Under the pieces are notes generated by a model, which saw only the letters and a program-made list of their open reading frames with translations, ran no database searches and was not told the DNA's origin. From assembly GCF_900019265.1 (NCBI RefSeq), contig NZ_CYGX02000019.1, positions 217,620 through 281,619 on the forward strand: 64,000 nt of DNA, in the 5' to 3' direction. The DNA is from Paraburkholderia ribeironis. Its GTDB lineage: Bacteria; Pseudomonadota; Gammaproteobacteria; Burkholderiales; Burkholderiaceae. Of this stretch, positions 35,278-44,320 are shown piece after piece (the stretch's first letter is position 1; each line of letters opens with the position of its first letter). The position numbers and the translations under genes are program-made.

Positions 35278-36348
35278 TCAACTTCCTGACGATGTGTCGA
35301 TCACCTTGAAGCGCGAGCGCTTCTGCGCGCGAATCACCGACTGATACGCATCCACGTACTGCTGCGCCATCCGGTGCGAGGTGAAGCGCGCCTCGAAGCG
35401 CTGCCGCACGCCCGTGCGCGGCACCTTGTGCAGCCGGTTGACCGCCGCCACCGCGCCGATCTCGTCCTCGACGATAAAGCCCGTCACGCCGTCGTCCAGC
35501 ACTTCCGGCACCGAACCGCGGTTGAACGCGATCACCGGCGTGCCGCACGCCATCGCTTCGATCATCACCAGACCGAACGGCTCCGGCCAGTCGATCGGAA
35601 ACAGCAGCGCGTGCGCGCCGGACAGAAACTCGGCCTTCTGGTGATCCGCGATCTCGCCGATGAACTCGACGTAGGGCAAATCCAGCAATGGCCGGATCTC
35701 GCGTTCGAAGTACTCGCGGTCGGCGGCGTCCACTTTCGCGGCGATGCGAATCGTCATGCCGCAACGCCCGGCGATCCGGATCGCGGTGTCGACGCGCTTT
35801 TCCGGCGAGATGCGGCCGAGAAATGCGAGGTACTTCTGCTCGACCGGTTGCGGCGTATAGAGCTGCTCCGGCAAGCCGTGATAGACAGTGGTGAGCCACT
35901 TCGCCTGCGGCAACGGATGACGCTGCGCGTTCGAGATCGAAATCACCGGCGCGGTATTGAACGTATCGAACACCGGCTGCTGCTCGGGCAGATCGAGACG
36001 GCCATGCATCGTCGTGACGAAAGGCGTGTCCTGGCGCTTGAAGACCGAGAACGAGTAGTAGTCGAGATGAAAATGCAGCACATCGAAATCTTCGGCCTGG
36101 CGGCGCACCAGTTCCATCAGCAACATATGCGGCGCGATGCGATCGCGAATGCCCGGGTCCAGACGCAGCGCTCGCGGCCAGACCGCTTCGAGCTTCGCGC
36201 TGGTGACGGAATCGCCGCTCGCGAACAGCGTCACGTCATGGCCAAGCTCGACCAGCGCCTCGGTGATGTACGACACGACGCGCTCCGTGCCGCCGTATAG
36301 CTTCGGCGGCACCGATTCGGTCAAGGGGGCGATCTGCGCAATTTTCAT
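35278..36348 (-). CDS. GT4 family glycosyltransferase near otsA
   Basis: This 356-residue cytoplasmic GT4 glycosyltransferase begins MKIAQIAPLTESVPPKLYGGTERVV, with the nucleotide-sugar-side Gly-rich loop. It carries the donor-site E-x7-E in EPFGLVMIE near residues 260-268, followed by AMACGTPVIAFNRGS. I chose the ATG at 36348, behind GGAGA, over one at 36363 that lacks a ribosome site. The substrate is not predictable. It is on the same strand as, and 266 bases downstream of, otsA, so a role in osmotic or envelope stress is possible. A terminator lies shortly after its stop. Confidence 0.85.
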   Translation of the reverse strand: MKIAQIAPLTESVPPKLYGGTERVVSYITEALVELGHDVTLFASGDSVTSAKLEAVWPRALRLDPGIRDRIAPHMLLMELVRRQAEDFDVLHFHLDYYSFSVFKRQDTPFVTTMHGRLDLPEQQPVFDTFNTAPVISISNAQRHPLPQAKWLTTVYHGLPEQLYTPQPVEQKYLAFLGRISPEKRVDTAIRIAGRCGMTIRIAAKVDAADREYFEREIRPLLDLPYVEFIGEIADHQKAEFLSGAHALLFPIDWPEPFGLVMIEAMACGTPVIAFNRGSVPEVLDDGVTGFIVEDEIGAVAAVNRLHKVPRTGVRQRFEARFTSHRMAQQYVDAYQSVIRAQKRSRFKVIDTSSGS

Positions 36349-36614
36349 AGTATGTGTCTCCATGGACTGACGGCTTGCGCGTCATGCGGTGCGCGTCAAC
36401 GACGCCGAGTATGACAGCGCCGTTACATTCGATCAACGCACCGGCACGTGGGGCGCGCGGGGCATGTGCATCATCGGCATCGGACCATTATTCATGACGC
36501 GGCAGCAAAAAGCGCCCTGCCTTGCATTTGCTCGGCGTTGTTACATTCGACTTACATCCGGCGTGGCACCAAGGCGTCGCAATGAGGCCGCACGAGGCCA
36601 TCCCCCATGCCTCG

Positions 36615-38027
36615 TCACTTATGCCCGCCGCCGTTGCCGGGCTTTTGCGCCGGCACGCTGCGCAAATCGTTGAGGAACGTGTCGCGCCACACGCCGAGAT
36701 CGTTTTTGCGCAGCGCCGCCATATTGATCTCGTGACGCCGCTGACGCGCATCGAGCGGCATCTGCAGCGCACGCTGCAACGCTTCGCACATGCCGATCGC
36801 ATCGTGCGGATTGACCAGCAGCGCGCCGGTGAGCTCGGCCGCCGCGCCCGCGAAGATCGACAGCACCAGCACGCCGGGGTCTTCGGGATTCTGCGCGGCA
36901 ACGTACTCCTTGGCGACGAGGTTCATGCCGTCGTGCAACGGCGTGACGAAGCCGATCTGCGATTCGCGAAACAGCGACATCAGCTTCCAGCGGTCGTACT
37001 GCTGGTTCAGGTAGCGGATCGGCGTGTAGTCGAGGCCCGAATAGCGGCCATTGATTCGGCCTGCTTCGTATTCCAGATCCTGGCGGATCTTCTGATAAGT
37101 GGCGACGTCCGAGCGCGTTGGCGGCGCGATCTGCACCAGCGTGACGTTGCCGCGCCACTCGGGCGAACGCTCCAGCAGTTGCTCGAACGCGCGGAACCGC
37201 TCGACCAGACCCTTCGAGTAATCGAGCCGGTCGACGCTCATGATCAGCTTGCGCCCTTCCAGACTCTGCTTCAGCTCGAGCACGTGCTGCCGGCTTTCGT
37301 AGCGCTTCGCCTGCTCGGCGATTTCGTCGGGGAACACGCCGATCCGGTAGACGCCGGTGCGCAGCTTGCGGCCGAACGCTTCGACGCGACCGTCCGCGCC
37401 CACCGTGCCGCGTGCGTGGCGCGTCACGTAATCGTGGAACGCGAGTTGATCGGTGGTGGTCTGGAAGCCCAGCAGGTCGTAGCACGACAGCGACCTTACC
37501 AGCTCTTCGTGCGGCGGAATGTTGAGCAGGATCTGCGGCGCGGGAAACGGAATGTGCAGGAAGAAGCCGATGCGGTTCGTCACGCCCTCGTTGCGCAGCG
37601 CTTCTGCGAACGGGATCAGATGGTAGTCGTGAATCCAGATCACGTCGTCGGGTTCGAGCAGTTTGATCAGCTTGTGCGCGAGCCAGGCGTTGACGCGTCG
37701 GTAGCCGGCATACTCGTCGCGCTCGTAACGGGCGAGGTCGTTGCGGTAGTGGAATACCGGCCACAGCGTCGCATTCGAAAAGCCGCGATAGTACTGGTCA
37801 TAGTCCTTGCGCGTGAGCCCGACGGTGGCGAAGGTCACCGCGCCGTCCTGCTCCAGCATCGGGCCGGCATTGGCGATGGTTTCGCTGACCACGTCGCCGC
37901 TCCAGCCGAACCACACGCCTCCCGCGTCCTTCAACGCGCCGAATACGCCGACCGCGAGCCCGCCCGCGGATCCCTTGGTCTCTGTCGGCGTTGCGACGCG
38001 ATTCGACACGACGATCAATCGGCCCAT
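36615..38027 (-). CDS. otsA: Trehalose-6-phosphate synthase
   Basis: This 470-residue GT20 enzyme forms trehalose-6-phosphate from UDP-glucose and glucose-6-phosphate in the cytoplasm, for osmoprotection. Family signatures visible are MGRLIVVSNRVATP, GSAGGLAVGV, IWIHDYHLIPFAEALR and VDRLDYSKGL, ending with the conserved NPHDAIGMCEAL region. I chose the ATG at 38027, eight bases after GGGAGGA. The matching phosphatase (otsB) is not in the window. It lies 70 bases downstream of a mechanosensitive channel gene on the same strand. Confidence 0.93.
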   Translation of the reverse strand: MGRLIVVSNRVATPTETKGSAGGLAVGVFGALKDAGGVWFGWSGDVVSETIANAGPMLEQDGAVTFATVGLTRKDYDQYYRGFSNATLWPVFHYRNDLARYERDEYAGYRRVNAWLAHKLIKLLEPDDVIWIHDYHLIPFAEALRNEGVTNRIGFFLHIPFPAPQILLNIPPHEELVRSLSCYDLLGFQTTTDQLAFHDYVTRHARGTVGADGRVEAFGRKLRTGVYRIGVFPDEIAEQAKRYESRQHVLELKQSLEGRKLIMSVDRLDYSKGLVERFRAFEQLLERSPEWRGNVTLVQIAPPTRSDVATYQKIRQDLEYEAGRINGRYSGLDYTPIRYLNQQYDRWKLMSLFRESQIGFVTPLHDGMNLVAKEYVAAQNPEDPGVLVLSIFAGAAAELTGALLVNPHDAIGMCEALQRALQMPLDARQRRHEINMAALRKNDLGVWRDTFLNDLRSVPAQKPGNGGGHK

Positions 38028-38097
38028 GTTGCATGTCCTCCCTGGTTTGTACGGCGCGCGTAGGTGCGTGGTGGCGGGTCGCTTCCTGCGCCTTTTT

Positions 38098-39318
38098 CTA
38101 CGCCTTTTCCTTCGCCTTCTGCACCGGCTCCGCCGCACCGGGCCGGTCGATGCGGCTTGCCACCGGATCGGCCTCCGTATGCGCGGCGGTGCTGCCGGCC
38201 GGCGCCTGCGTGCTGCGCGGCAGCCACTCGCGCTCGTCCCGGCCGGTTTCCAGCTCCGCCGACACTTCGGCCCGCGCCCGCGGCAAATACTGCGGATAGT
38301 GCCGCTGGATGAAGTCGAGCAGCCCTTCGCGCACGCGGCAGCGCAGATCCCAGTTCAGACCGGAATCGCGCGAACTGACGAGCGCCCGCAACTGCATCGC
38401 GCGGTCGGTGCCGTCCGTGACCTGCAGCACCTGCACGCGGCGATCCCACTCGGGCGCGTTCTCGACGATCCGCGCGAGCTCCTCGCGCAGCGGCGCAATC
38501 GGCATCCGGTAGTCGACGAACAGAAACACCGTGCCGATGATCTGCGAGCTGCTGCGGGTCCAGTTGGGGAACGGATTTTCGATGAACCATTGCAGCGGCA
38601 CGATCAGCCGGCGCTGGTCCCACACACGCACCGCCACGTACGTGCCAGTGATTTCCTCGATGCGCCCCCACTCGCCCTGAATCACCACGACGTCGTCGAG
38701 GCGGATCGGCTGCGACAACGCGATCTGCAGGCCGGCGATCAGATTGCCGAGCACCGGCCGTGCCGCGAAACCGGCGACCAGACCGGCCACCCCCGCCGAC
38801 GCCAGCAGGCTCGCACCAATCTGCCGGACGTTCGGGAAGGTCATCAGCGCGCCGCCCAAGCCGACGATCACGATCACGATCATCACCGAGCGCGCCAGCA
38901 CCCGGGCCTGCGTATGGATGCTGCGCGCCTGCAGGTTGTCGGCGGAATCAAGCGGATGGGCGCGGATGATCGCCTCACCGATCGCCGCCGCCGAGCGCAC
39001 CGACAGCCACGTCAGCGCGGCGATCAGCGCAATCGCGGTGAAATCGCGCACCGGCTCGATGTGTCTGAGCGTATCGGGCGCTTCTGTCCACACGCCATCG
39101 AGCACCAGAATCACGAGCACGTACAGCGAAGGTTTGTCGATATAGCGCAGCACGACGCTGATGAGCGGATGCGGCCGCGCGATACGCATCACGACACGCG
39201 CGCCGAACCGATGGATGCCGATGGTCACCAGCAACACGATGGCCGACACGATCAACGCGCCGAACCACGTATGCAGCGGCGCTTCCGCGACACGGTTGAA
39301 GTCGTCGAAAGTGTACAT
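38098..39318 (-). CDS. MscS-family mechanosensitive channel
   Basis: This 406-residue membrane protein has an N-terminal part with about five hydrophobic spans. The MscS core (about residues 165-300) includes the pore-helix stretch GLVAGFAARPVLGNLIAGLQIALSQPI and the beta-domain start RLDDVVVIQGEWGRIEEI. The last 60 residues are a polar tail ending QKAKEKA. Such channels release solutes on hypo-osmotic shock. I chose the ATG at 39318, with AGGAGG a little further upstream than usual. It is followed by otsA at 70 bases, which supports a joint osmotic-stress role. Confidence 0.9.
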   Translation of the reverse strand: MYTFDDFNRVAEAPLHTWFGALIVSAIVLLVTIGIHRFGARVVMRIARPHPLISVVLRYIDKPSLYVLVILVLDGVWTEAPDTLRHIEPVRDFTAIALIAALTWLSVRSAAAIGEAIIRAHPLDSADNLQARSIHTQARVLARSVMIVIVIVGLGGALMTFPNVRQIGASLLASAGVAGLVAGFAARPVLGNLIAGLQIALSQPIRLDDVVVIQGEWGRIEEITGTYVAVRVWDQRRLIVPLQWFIENPFPNWTRSSSQIIGTVFLFVDYRMPIAPLREELARIVENAPEWDRRVQVLQVTDGTDRAMQLRALVSSRDSGLNWDLRCRVREGLLDFIQRHYPQYLPRARAEVSAELETGRDEREWLPRSTQAPAGSTAAHTEADPVASRIDRPGAAEPVQKAKEKA

Positions 39319-39748
39319 GGGGGCATGTTCCTCCTGACCAGGGAAGTAGACAGGACCGCTGTCGCCGGACCTGCGGCCACGGCATGGCATATCGTACGTC
39401 GCTGTACGCCGCTGTACGCGGAGCGCCTCGCGGGAGCGGGGCCGCACGGGCTGCCAGCTCGCCGGACGAAGCGGCGGTGCGGCGGCGCGCCGGTGCGCGT
39501 GCGTGGCCCACCTGCCGATCTACCGACATCTTAGGTGCTCATCCCCGCCGCGTGGGGAACCGTTGCTCAGGCTGCCGCCGCAGAAGGCGCTCAGCCAGGT
39601 TTCAGGCAGGTTTGCAGCGAACGGCCCGGGGCGGGTCTGCAACTCCGCGACAGTCCGGAGCGCACACGCGGACATTCACCGACCGCCACACTGCACGCGC
39701 CCCGCGCGAGGTCCCGCGAGCATCCAGCCGGCCATACAGGAGTTCAGA
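39319..39748. other. Intergenic stretch upstream of the channel gene
   Basis: These 430 bases hold no supported gene. GTACGTCGCTGTACGCCGCT near 39392-39411 is a small 10-base repeat. The region should contain the promoter of the channel-otsA unit, but none is clearly visible. Confidence 0.35.
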
Positions 39749-40105
39749 TCAACTACCGCTCTTGCAAGGAAACGCCTTGCCGAGTCCCAGCGAGATCGCC
39801 GTGCTGGCGTTGTAGCCCGCGACGTTCGGATTGTCCGCGATGTACTTGCGCACCGCGTCGGTCAACTGCGCCGAGCGCGCCTCGGGCGGCAGGCAGAAGT
39901 ACTGGCCGACCCGCGGGCCGGTGGTGCCGCCGATCGCGTCGATCGTGTTGAAGATGCCGTCGGCGGCGCCTTCGATATAGGCCGCGCAAGCGCTGCGCGA
40001 GGCCACATCCGTCTTGGTGCACAGCTTGTTGAGGTCACCTCCCGTAAATGCGGCTGCCGATAGCGGTACGGCAAACGCGCTGGCAAAAATCAAAGCCCGC
40101 AGCAT
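39749..40105 (-). CDS. Rap1a/Tai-type secreted protein
   Basis: This 118-residue protein has a signal peptide (residues 1 to about 19, LSAAAF). The mature part has four cysteines: NKLC, SAC, YFC and FPC. Together with FTGGDLNKLC, AAYIEGAADGIF and VRKYIADNP, this fits the Rap1a/Tai family of periplasmic proteins. Known members neutralise type VI secretion peptidoglycan amidase effectors. No effector gene and no type VI genes are next to it, so it is an orphan or has another role. AAGGA precedes the ATG. Confidence 0.8.
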   Translation of the reverse strand: MLRALIFASAFAVPLSAAAFTGGDLNKLCTKTDVASRSACAAYIEGAADGIFNTIDAIGGTTGPRVGQYFCLPPEARSAQLTDAVRKYIADNPNVAGYNASTAISLGLGKAFPCKSGS

Positions 40106-40288
40106 GGTGTTCCTTTCCAGGGTTGTTTATCAGGCGGTCTTTCGCCGCGTCCAGACGGCGCGCCACGCGGCGCGCCAAGTCGTCATTCTGCACTGTTTTA
40201 CACAACGGCAGCATGCGGGCTGCCGCTATCTTCAGGACAATCCCGCTAAACAGCCCGGCCGCGGTTTACCGCGTGGCTCATGCGTGGC

Positions 40289-41014
40289 TCATTTCTGCTG
40301 CATCTGCTGCAGACGCGCGGTCAGCCCTTCCACGACGTCCGGTTCCTTGTAGGTCTTCGCGAAATCGAGCGCCGTCATGCCGATCTGGTTCTTCACCGTC
40401 AGATCCGCGCCGTTGTCGAGCAGCAGCTTGACCGTCGACACGTGGCCGCCGCGCGCAGCCATCATCAGCGGCGTGGTGCCGTTCGGCGAACCGGCGTCCA
40501 CATAGGCGGAATGATCGAGCAGCACCTTGACGATGTCGTCGTTGCCGTTCGCGGCCGCGTAGTGCAGCGGCGCCCAGCCCTTCTTGTTGATCTCGGCGTC
40601 TTTCGCGACCAGCAGGTTGACGAAGTCGAGGTCGCCGACCAGCGCGGCCATCATCAGCGCGTTTTCGCCCGCCTTGTCTTCGATCTCGATGTCGGTTTTC
40701 GGATTGGCGAGCAGCGCGGCGCCAACCTTGTCGGACTTCTCGCGCGCCGCCAGCACCAGCAGCGGCATGCCCTGGTTATCGACGCTGTTCGGGTCCATGC
40801 CCTTGGCGAGCAGTTTCTTGACGCCGTCGACATCGTCGAACTTGACGGACTTGATCAGCGAATCGATCGGCGCGGCCCGCACCGGCGACGCGACCAGCAC
40901 ACCCAGCGCGGCGCACGCGAACGTGCCCGCCAGCGCCGCACGCGACGCACCGCGCCGGGCCGAAGCGAGCGCGCCGCGCACCGCGGAAGTCTGTTGAAGT
41001 ACAGCAATCTGCAT
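40289..41014 (-). CDS. Secreted ankyrin-repeat protein
   Basis: This 241-residue protein has a long signal-like N-terminus (residues 1 to about 47, ending PVRA) and then four to five ankyrin repeats. Recognisable units include VDNQGMPLLVLAAREKS, KAGENALMMAALVGDLDFVNLL, KGWAPLHYAAANGNDDIVKVLL and GTTPLMMAARGGHVSTVKLLL. The domain is a protein-interaction scaffold, probably periplasmic. I chose the ATG at 41014, with GAGAT eight bases upstream. It follows tatD on the same strand after 67 bases and may share its transcript. The partner is unknown. Confidence 0.88.
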   Translation of the reverse strand: MQIAVLQQTSAVRGALASARRGASRAALAGTFACAALGVLVASPVRAAPIDSLIKSVKFDDVDGVKKLLAKGMDPNSVDNQGMPLLVLAAREKSDKVGAALLANPKTDIEIEDKAGENALMMAALVGDLDFVNLLVAKDAEINKKGWAPLHYAAANGNDDIVKVLLDHSAYVDAGSPNGTTPLMMAARGGHVSTVKLLLDNGADLTVKNQIGMTALDFAKTYKEPDVVEGLTARLQQMQQK

Positions 41015-41081
41015 TGAAATATCTCTCATATTTTACTTTAGGAGGCTTCCCTATCCATTTGATATTACTGCGATTTCTATC

Positions 41082-41876
41082 TCACACGCCGTTGGCCACC
41101 GCGGAAATCCCGAACAGGCGGAAGAAATTCTGCGTGGTCGCGGCGGCCAGCGCCTCGTCCGTCATCTCACGCTGTTGCGCGATGAAGCGTCCGACATAAC
41201 TGACGTACGCAGGTTCATTGGACTTGCCGCGATACGGCACGGGCGCGAGGTACGGCGAGTCGGTTTCGATCAGCAGGCGCTCGAGCGGCACGCGGCGCGC
41301 CACCTCCTGCACGTCGGTCGCGTTCTTGAACGTGACGATGCCCGACAGCGAGATGTAGAAGTTCTGCGCCAGCGCCTGCTCGGCAACCGCCCACGGCTCG
41401 GTGAAACAATGCATCACGCCGCCCGGCTCACCCGCACGCTCCTCGGCCATGATTCGCAGCGTGTCTTCCGACGACGCCCGCGTGTGGACAATCAGCGGCT
41501 TGCCAGTCGCGTGCGCGGCGCGGATGTGGGTGCGAAAGCGCTCGCGCTGCCATTCCATGTCGGCGATCGTGCGGCCCTCCAGGCGGTAGTAGTCGAGTCC
41601 CGTCTCGCCGATCGCGACGACCTTCGGGTGCGCGGCCAGCTCGACCAGCTCGGCCACGCTCGGCTCACGCATGTGCTCATGATCCGGATGCACACCGACC
41701 GACGCATAAATGTTGTCGTACCGGCTGGCGATCTCCAGCACGGACGGCAGCGTCTCCAGATCGACCGAGACGCACAGCGCATGGCTGACCGCGTGGCTGC
41801 GCATGTTCTCGAGCACCTGCGGCAAGCGGTCGGCGAGTCCTTCGAAGTTGATGTGACAGTGCGAATCGACAAACAT
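41082..41876 (-). CDS. TatD family metal-dependent hydrolase
   Basis: This 264-residue protein belongs to the TatD family of metal-dependent deoxyribonucleases. The metal-binding motifs are clear: DSHCHINFEGL at the N-terminus, AIGETGLDYY in the middle, HTRASSEDTL and MHCFTEP, with ETDSPYLAPVPYRGK near the end. AGGA lies eight bases before the ATG. It stands downstream of holB with a GNAT gene between them, in the order common in beta-proteobacteria (mltG, tmk, holB, tatD), and is closer to YcfH than to TatD proper. Confidence 0.93.
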   Translation of the reverse strand: MFVDSHCHINFEGLADRLPQVLENMRSHAVSHALCVSVDLETLPSVLEIASRYDNIYASVGVHPDHEHMREPSVAELVELAAHPKVVAIGETGLDYYRLEGRTIADMEWQRERFRTHIRAAHATGKPLIVHTRASSEDTLRIMAEERAGEPGGVMHCFTEPWAVAEQALAQNFYISLSGIVTFKNATDVQEVARRVPLERLLIETDSPYLAPVPYRGKSNEPAYVSYVGRFIAQQREMTDEALAAATTQNFFRLFGISAVANGV

Positions 41877-41920
41877 GATGAAGTCCTGCTGATGTCCTCA
41901 GAAAAATGGCCCGGCGCGAA

Positions 41921-42445
41921 TCAGGCAGCGGCCGTGGCGGTCGCGAGGCGCTTGCCGAGAATCACCAGATCGCGCTCCACGCCGTCCAGCACGGCGACGC
42001 GCGGCAGCGTGCCCCATGCATCGAAGCCGAAGCCGCGGAACAGCCGCAAGCTCGCGTCATTGTGGCCGAATATGAAACCCAGCACGGTGTCGATGCCGAG
42101 CGCCGGCGCCGCCGCGAGCGAGGCCGCCAGCAACTGCTTGCCGAGGCCCTGGCCGCGTGCGCTTTCGTCGAGATAGATGCTGACTTCGGCGGTGCGCTGA
42201 TACGCCGGGCGGCCATAAAAATCCGAAAAACTGAGCCATGCGATCACGCGACCCGGCTGTCGCGGGTCTTCCACCACCCACAGCGGGCGCGTGTGCGGGC
42301 CGTGCGCGTGAAACCACGCGAGCCGGCTTTCGATGCTGACCGGCTCCAGATCGGCGGTGACTTGCCGCGACGGAACCGTCGAGTTGTAGATGGCGACGAT
42401 CGCGGGCAGATCGTCGAGCGTGGCATCGCGGTAAGAAAGGCTCAT
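41921..42445 (-). CDS. GNAT N-acetyltransferase, phosphinothricin-type
   Basis: This 174-residue GCN5-related acetyltransferase has the family layout. MSLSYRDATLDDLPAIVAIYN comes first. The acetyl-CoA loop is ESARGQGLGKQLL, within the Q/R-x-x-G-x-G/A motif. The end is LGFIFGHNDASLRLFRGFGFD and GTLPRVA. Relatives acetylate phosphinothricin or methionine derivatives, but the substrate here is not proven. The ribosome site is weak. It is inserted between holB and tatD, with gaps of 119 and 44 bases. Confidence 0.88.
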   Translation of the reverse strand: MSLSYRDATLDDLPAIVAIYNSTVPSRQVTADLEPVSIESRLAWFHAHGPHTRPLWVVEDPRQPGRVIAWLSFSDFYGRPAYQRTAEVSIYLDESARGQGLGKQLLAASLAAAPALGIDTVLGFIFGHNDASLRLFRGFGFDAWGTLPRVAVLDGVERDLVILGKRLATATAAA

Positions 42446-42564
42446 GGTGCTTTTAACCTGGAAACCTGGAGTGGAAGGTGAAAACCCGGATCGGAACGCG
42501 CCCGGCCCGCCTGGAACGCGCGAGGACATGCGCTGGGCGGGCCAGCGCACCGCGCGGGCGCAGT

Positions 42565-43602
42565 CTACGCGAACAGTTCGCGGTAGCCGATAAACAGTTC
42601 CTCGAACACCAGCCGCGCGTTCAGCGGATGGTTCTCGACGGCGCGCTGGCGCGTCACGGTACGCATGAAGCGCGCGAACGCACTGGCGTCCGCCTGCGCT
42701 GCGCAGCGCGTCAACGCCGCCGACGCTTGTGGAAAATAACGCGGCGCGCCCGCGGTGCGCTGCGCCAGCAGATCGTACATCCAGCGTTGCAGCCAGCCCA
42801 GCACCAGCGGCACCGGCAGCTTCTGCAATGCCTCGCCGCAGGCGAACGCGTCGCAATCCGGCCCGGCGGCCAGTTGCTTGAGGGTCCAGTCGCGCAGCGC
42901 GCGGTTTTCGTCGCTGGCGAGCGCGAGTGCCGTGAGCGGTGCGCCGCCGGCTTCGGCGAGCAGCGCAGGCGCGTCGGCGACGCCTTGCGCGGCCAGCCAG
43001 CGCGTCGCCGCGTCCGGCGCGGGCACGCTCATCGGCCACTGGCGGCAGCGGCTGATGACGGTGGGCAGCAGACGGTCGATGCGCGCCGACACCATCAGGA
43101 ACACGACGCCCGCCGGCGGCTCTTCGAGCGTCTTCAGGAGCGCGTTGGCCGCTGCGATGTTCAGCGCTTCGACCGGATACAGCACGACCACGCGCGCACC
43201 GCCGCGGTGCGAACCCACGCCGACGAAGTCGAGCAGGCCGCGAATCTGCTCGATTTTGATTTCCTTGCTGGGCGCACGCGTCTTCTTGCCCTCGTCGGCG
43301 TCGGCCTTGTCGGCTTTTTCGTCGGCGGCGGCGTTGCTCACGCCCGCTTCGGCCGCGAGCGCCTCGGGCACGACGATCCGGTAATCCGGATGGTTGCCTT
43401 GCGCGTACCAGTTGCAGGCTACGCACGCGCCGCACGGCTCGCCGTTGGCTTGCTGCGCTTCGCACAGCAGCCCTTGCGCGAGATGCTGCGCGAAGCGCAG
43501 CTTGCCGATGCCCGCCTGGCCATGCAGCAACAGCGCGTGCGGCCAGTGGCCGCGCAGTTGCTGCAGGCGGTTCCAGTCATCGGCTTGCCACGGATAAATC
43601 AT
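42565..43602 (-). CDS. holB: DNA polymerase III delta' subunit
   Basis: This 345-residue protein is a clamp-loader subunit. The N-terminal AAA-type part has a P-loop-like HGQAGIGKLRFA and a zinc-binding four-cysteine block (CEAQQANGEPCGACVAC). The central part has NALLKTLEEPPAGVVFLM and a sensor motif near TVISRCRQ. A charged insert of about 25 residues (ADEKADKADADEGKK) precedes KIEQIRGL. It works in the cytoplasm with the beta clamp at replication. It lies 94 bases downstream of tmk, as in many beta-proteobacteria. Confidence 0.93.
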   Translation of the reverse strand: MIYPWQADDWNRLQQLRGHWPHALLLHGQAGIGKLRFAQHLAQGLLCEAQQANGEPCGACVACNWYAQGNHPDYRIVVPEALAAEAGVSNAAADEKADKADADEGKKTRAPSKEIKIEQIRGLLDFVGVGSHRGGARVVVLYPVEALNIAAANALLKTLEEPPAGVVFLMVSARIDRLLPTVISRCRQWPMSVPAPDAATRWLAAQGVADAPALLAEAGGAPLTALALASDENRALRDWTLKQLAAGPDCDAFACGEALQKLPVPLVLGWLQRWMYDLLAQRTAGAPRYFPQASAALTRCAAQADASAFARFMRTVTRQRAVENHPLNARLVFEELFIGYRELFA

Positions 43603-43696
43603 TATTTCTCTTTTAAATCAATCGGCTGAAAGCATCTGGTGAGACAGCACCTGAACTTTGCATCCGGTTATAAACAGAAAGTATATTTCTTTAAAA

Positions 43697-44320
43697 TCAA
43701 AGCGATGCGATCAACTCTTCAAGTTTTTTCTGAATTCGCACGATACTTTGCGAAGAGTCGATGATAGCGAAGCGGTACGGCGCCTCTTCCGCGCGACGCA
43801 GATATTCCGCACGCGTGCGGTCGAAAAACGCCGTCGACTCGCGCTCGAACCGGTCTGGATCGCGTGCCGCGCTGCGCCGTTCGCCGGCGATCGCGGGGGC
43901 GAGATCGAACAGCACGGTCAGGTCCGGCTGGAACCCGCCCTGCACCCAGCGCTCCAGCGTTTCCAGCTTGTCGCGCGGCAGGCCGCGGCCGCCGCCCTGA
44001 TAGGCGAAGGTTGCGTCGGTGAACCGGTCGGACAGCACCCAGTCGCCACGCGCGAGCGCCGGCTCGATCACTTCGGCCAGATGCTGGCGGCGCAGCGCGA
44101 ACATCAGCAGCGCCTCGGTTTCGAGGTCCATCTTCTGGTGCAGGACGATCTCGCGGATCTGTTCGCCGAGCGGCGTGCCGCCCGGTTCGCGCGTCATGAC
44201 GACCGCGCGGCCGCTGCTCGCGACCTTCTCTTCGAGCCGTTCGCGAAACCACGCCAGATGGGTCGTCTTGCCGGCACCGTCGATGCCCTCGAACGTGATG
44301 AATTTGCCCCGCGCCATCAT
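43697..44320 (-). CDS. tmk: Thymidylate kinase
   Basis: This 207-residue enzyme phosphorylates dTMP to dTDP with ATP. The P-loop [13 protein letters not shown] is at residues 8-20, the DR-Y-type region is [19 protein letters not shown], and the lid segment is rich in arginines ([18 protein letters not shown]). The ATG overlaps the mltG stop by four bases (ATGA), so the two are translationally coupled. The C-terminal [12 protein letters not shown] helix is normal. Length is typical. Confidence 0.95.
   Translation of the reverse strand: MMARGKFITFEGIDGAGKTTHLAWFRERLEEKVASSGRAVVMTREPGGTPLGEQIREIVLHQKMDLETEALLMFALRRQHLAEVIEPALARGDWVLSDRFTDATFAYQGGGRGLPRDKLETLERWVQGGFQPDLTVLFDLAPAIAGERRSAARDPDRFERESTAFFDRTRAEYLRRAEEAPYRFAIIDSSQSIVRIQKKLEELIASL

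Noticed and set aside
36522..38063. A 513-codon plus-strand frame opposite otsA
   Set aside because: It is the antisense shadow of the well-supported otsA gene and has no recognisable domain.
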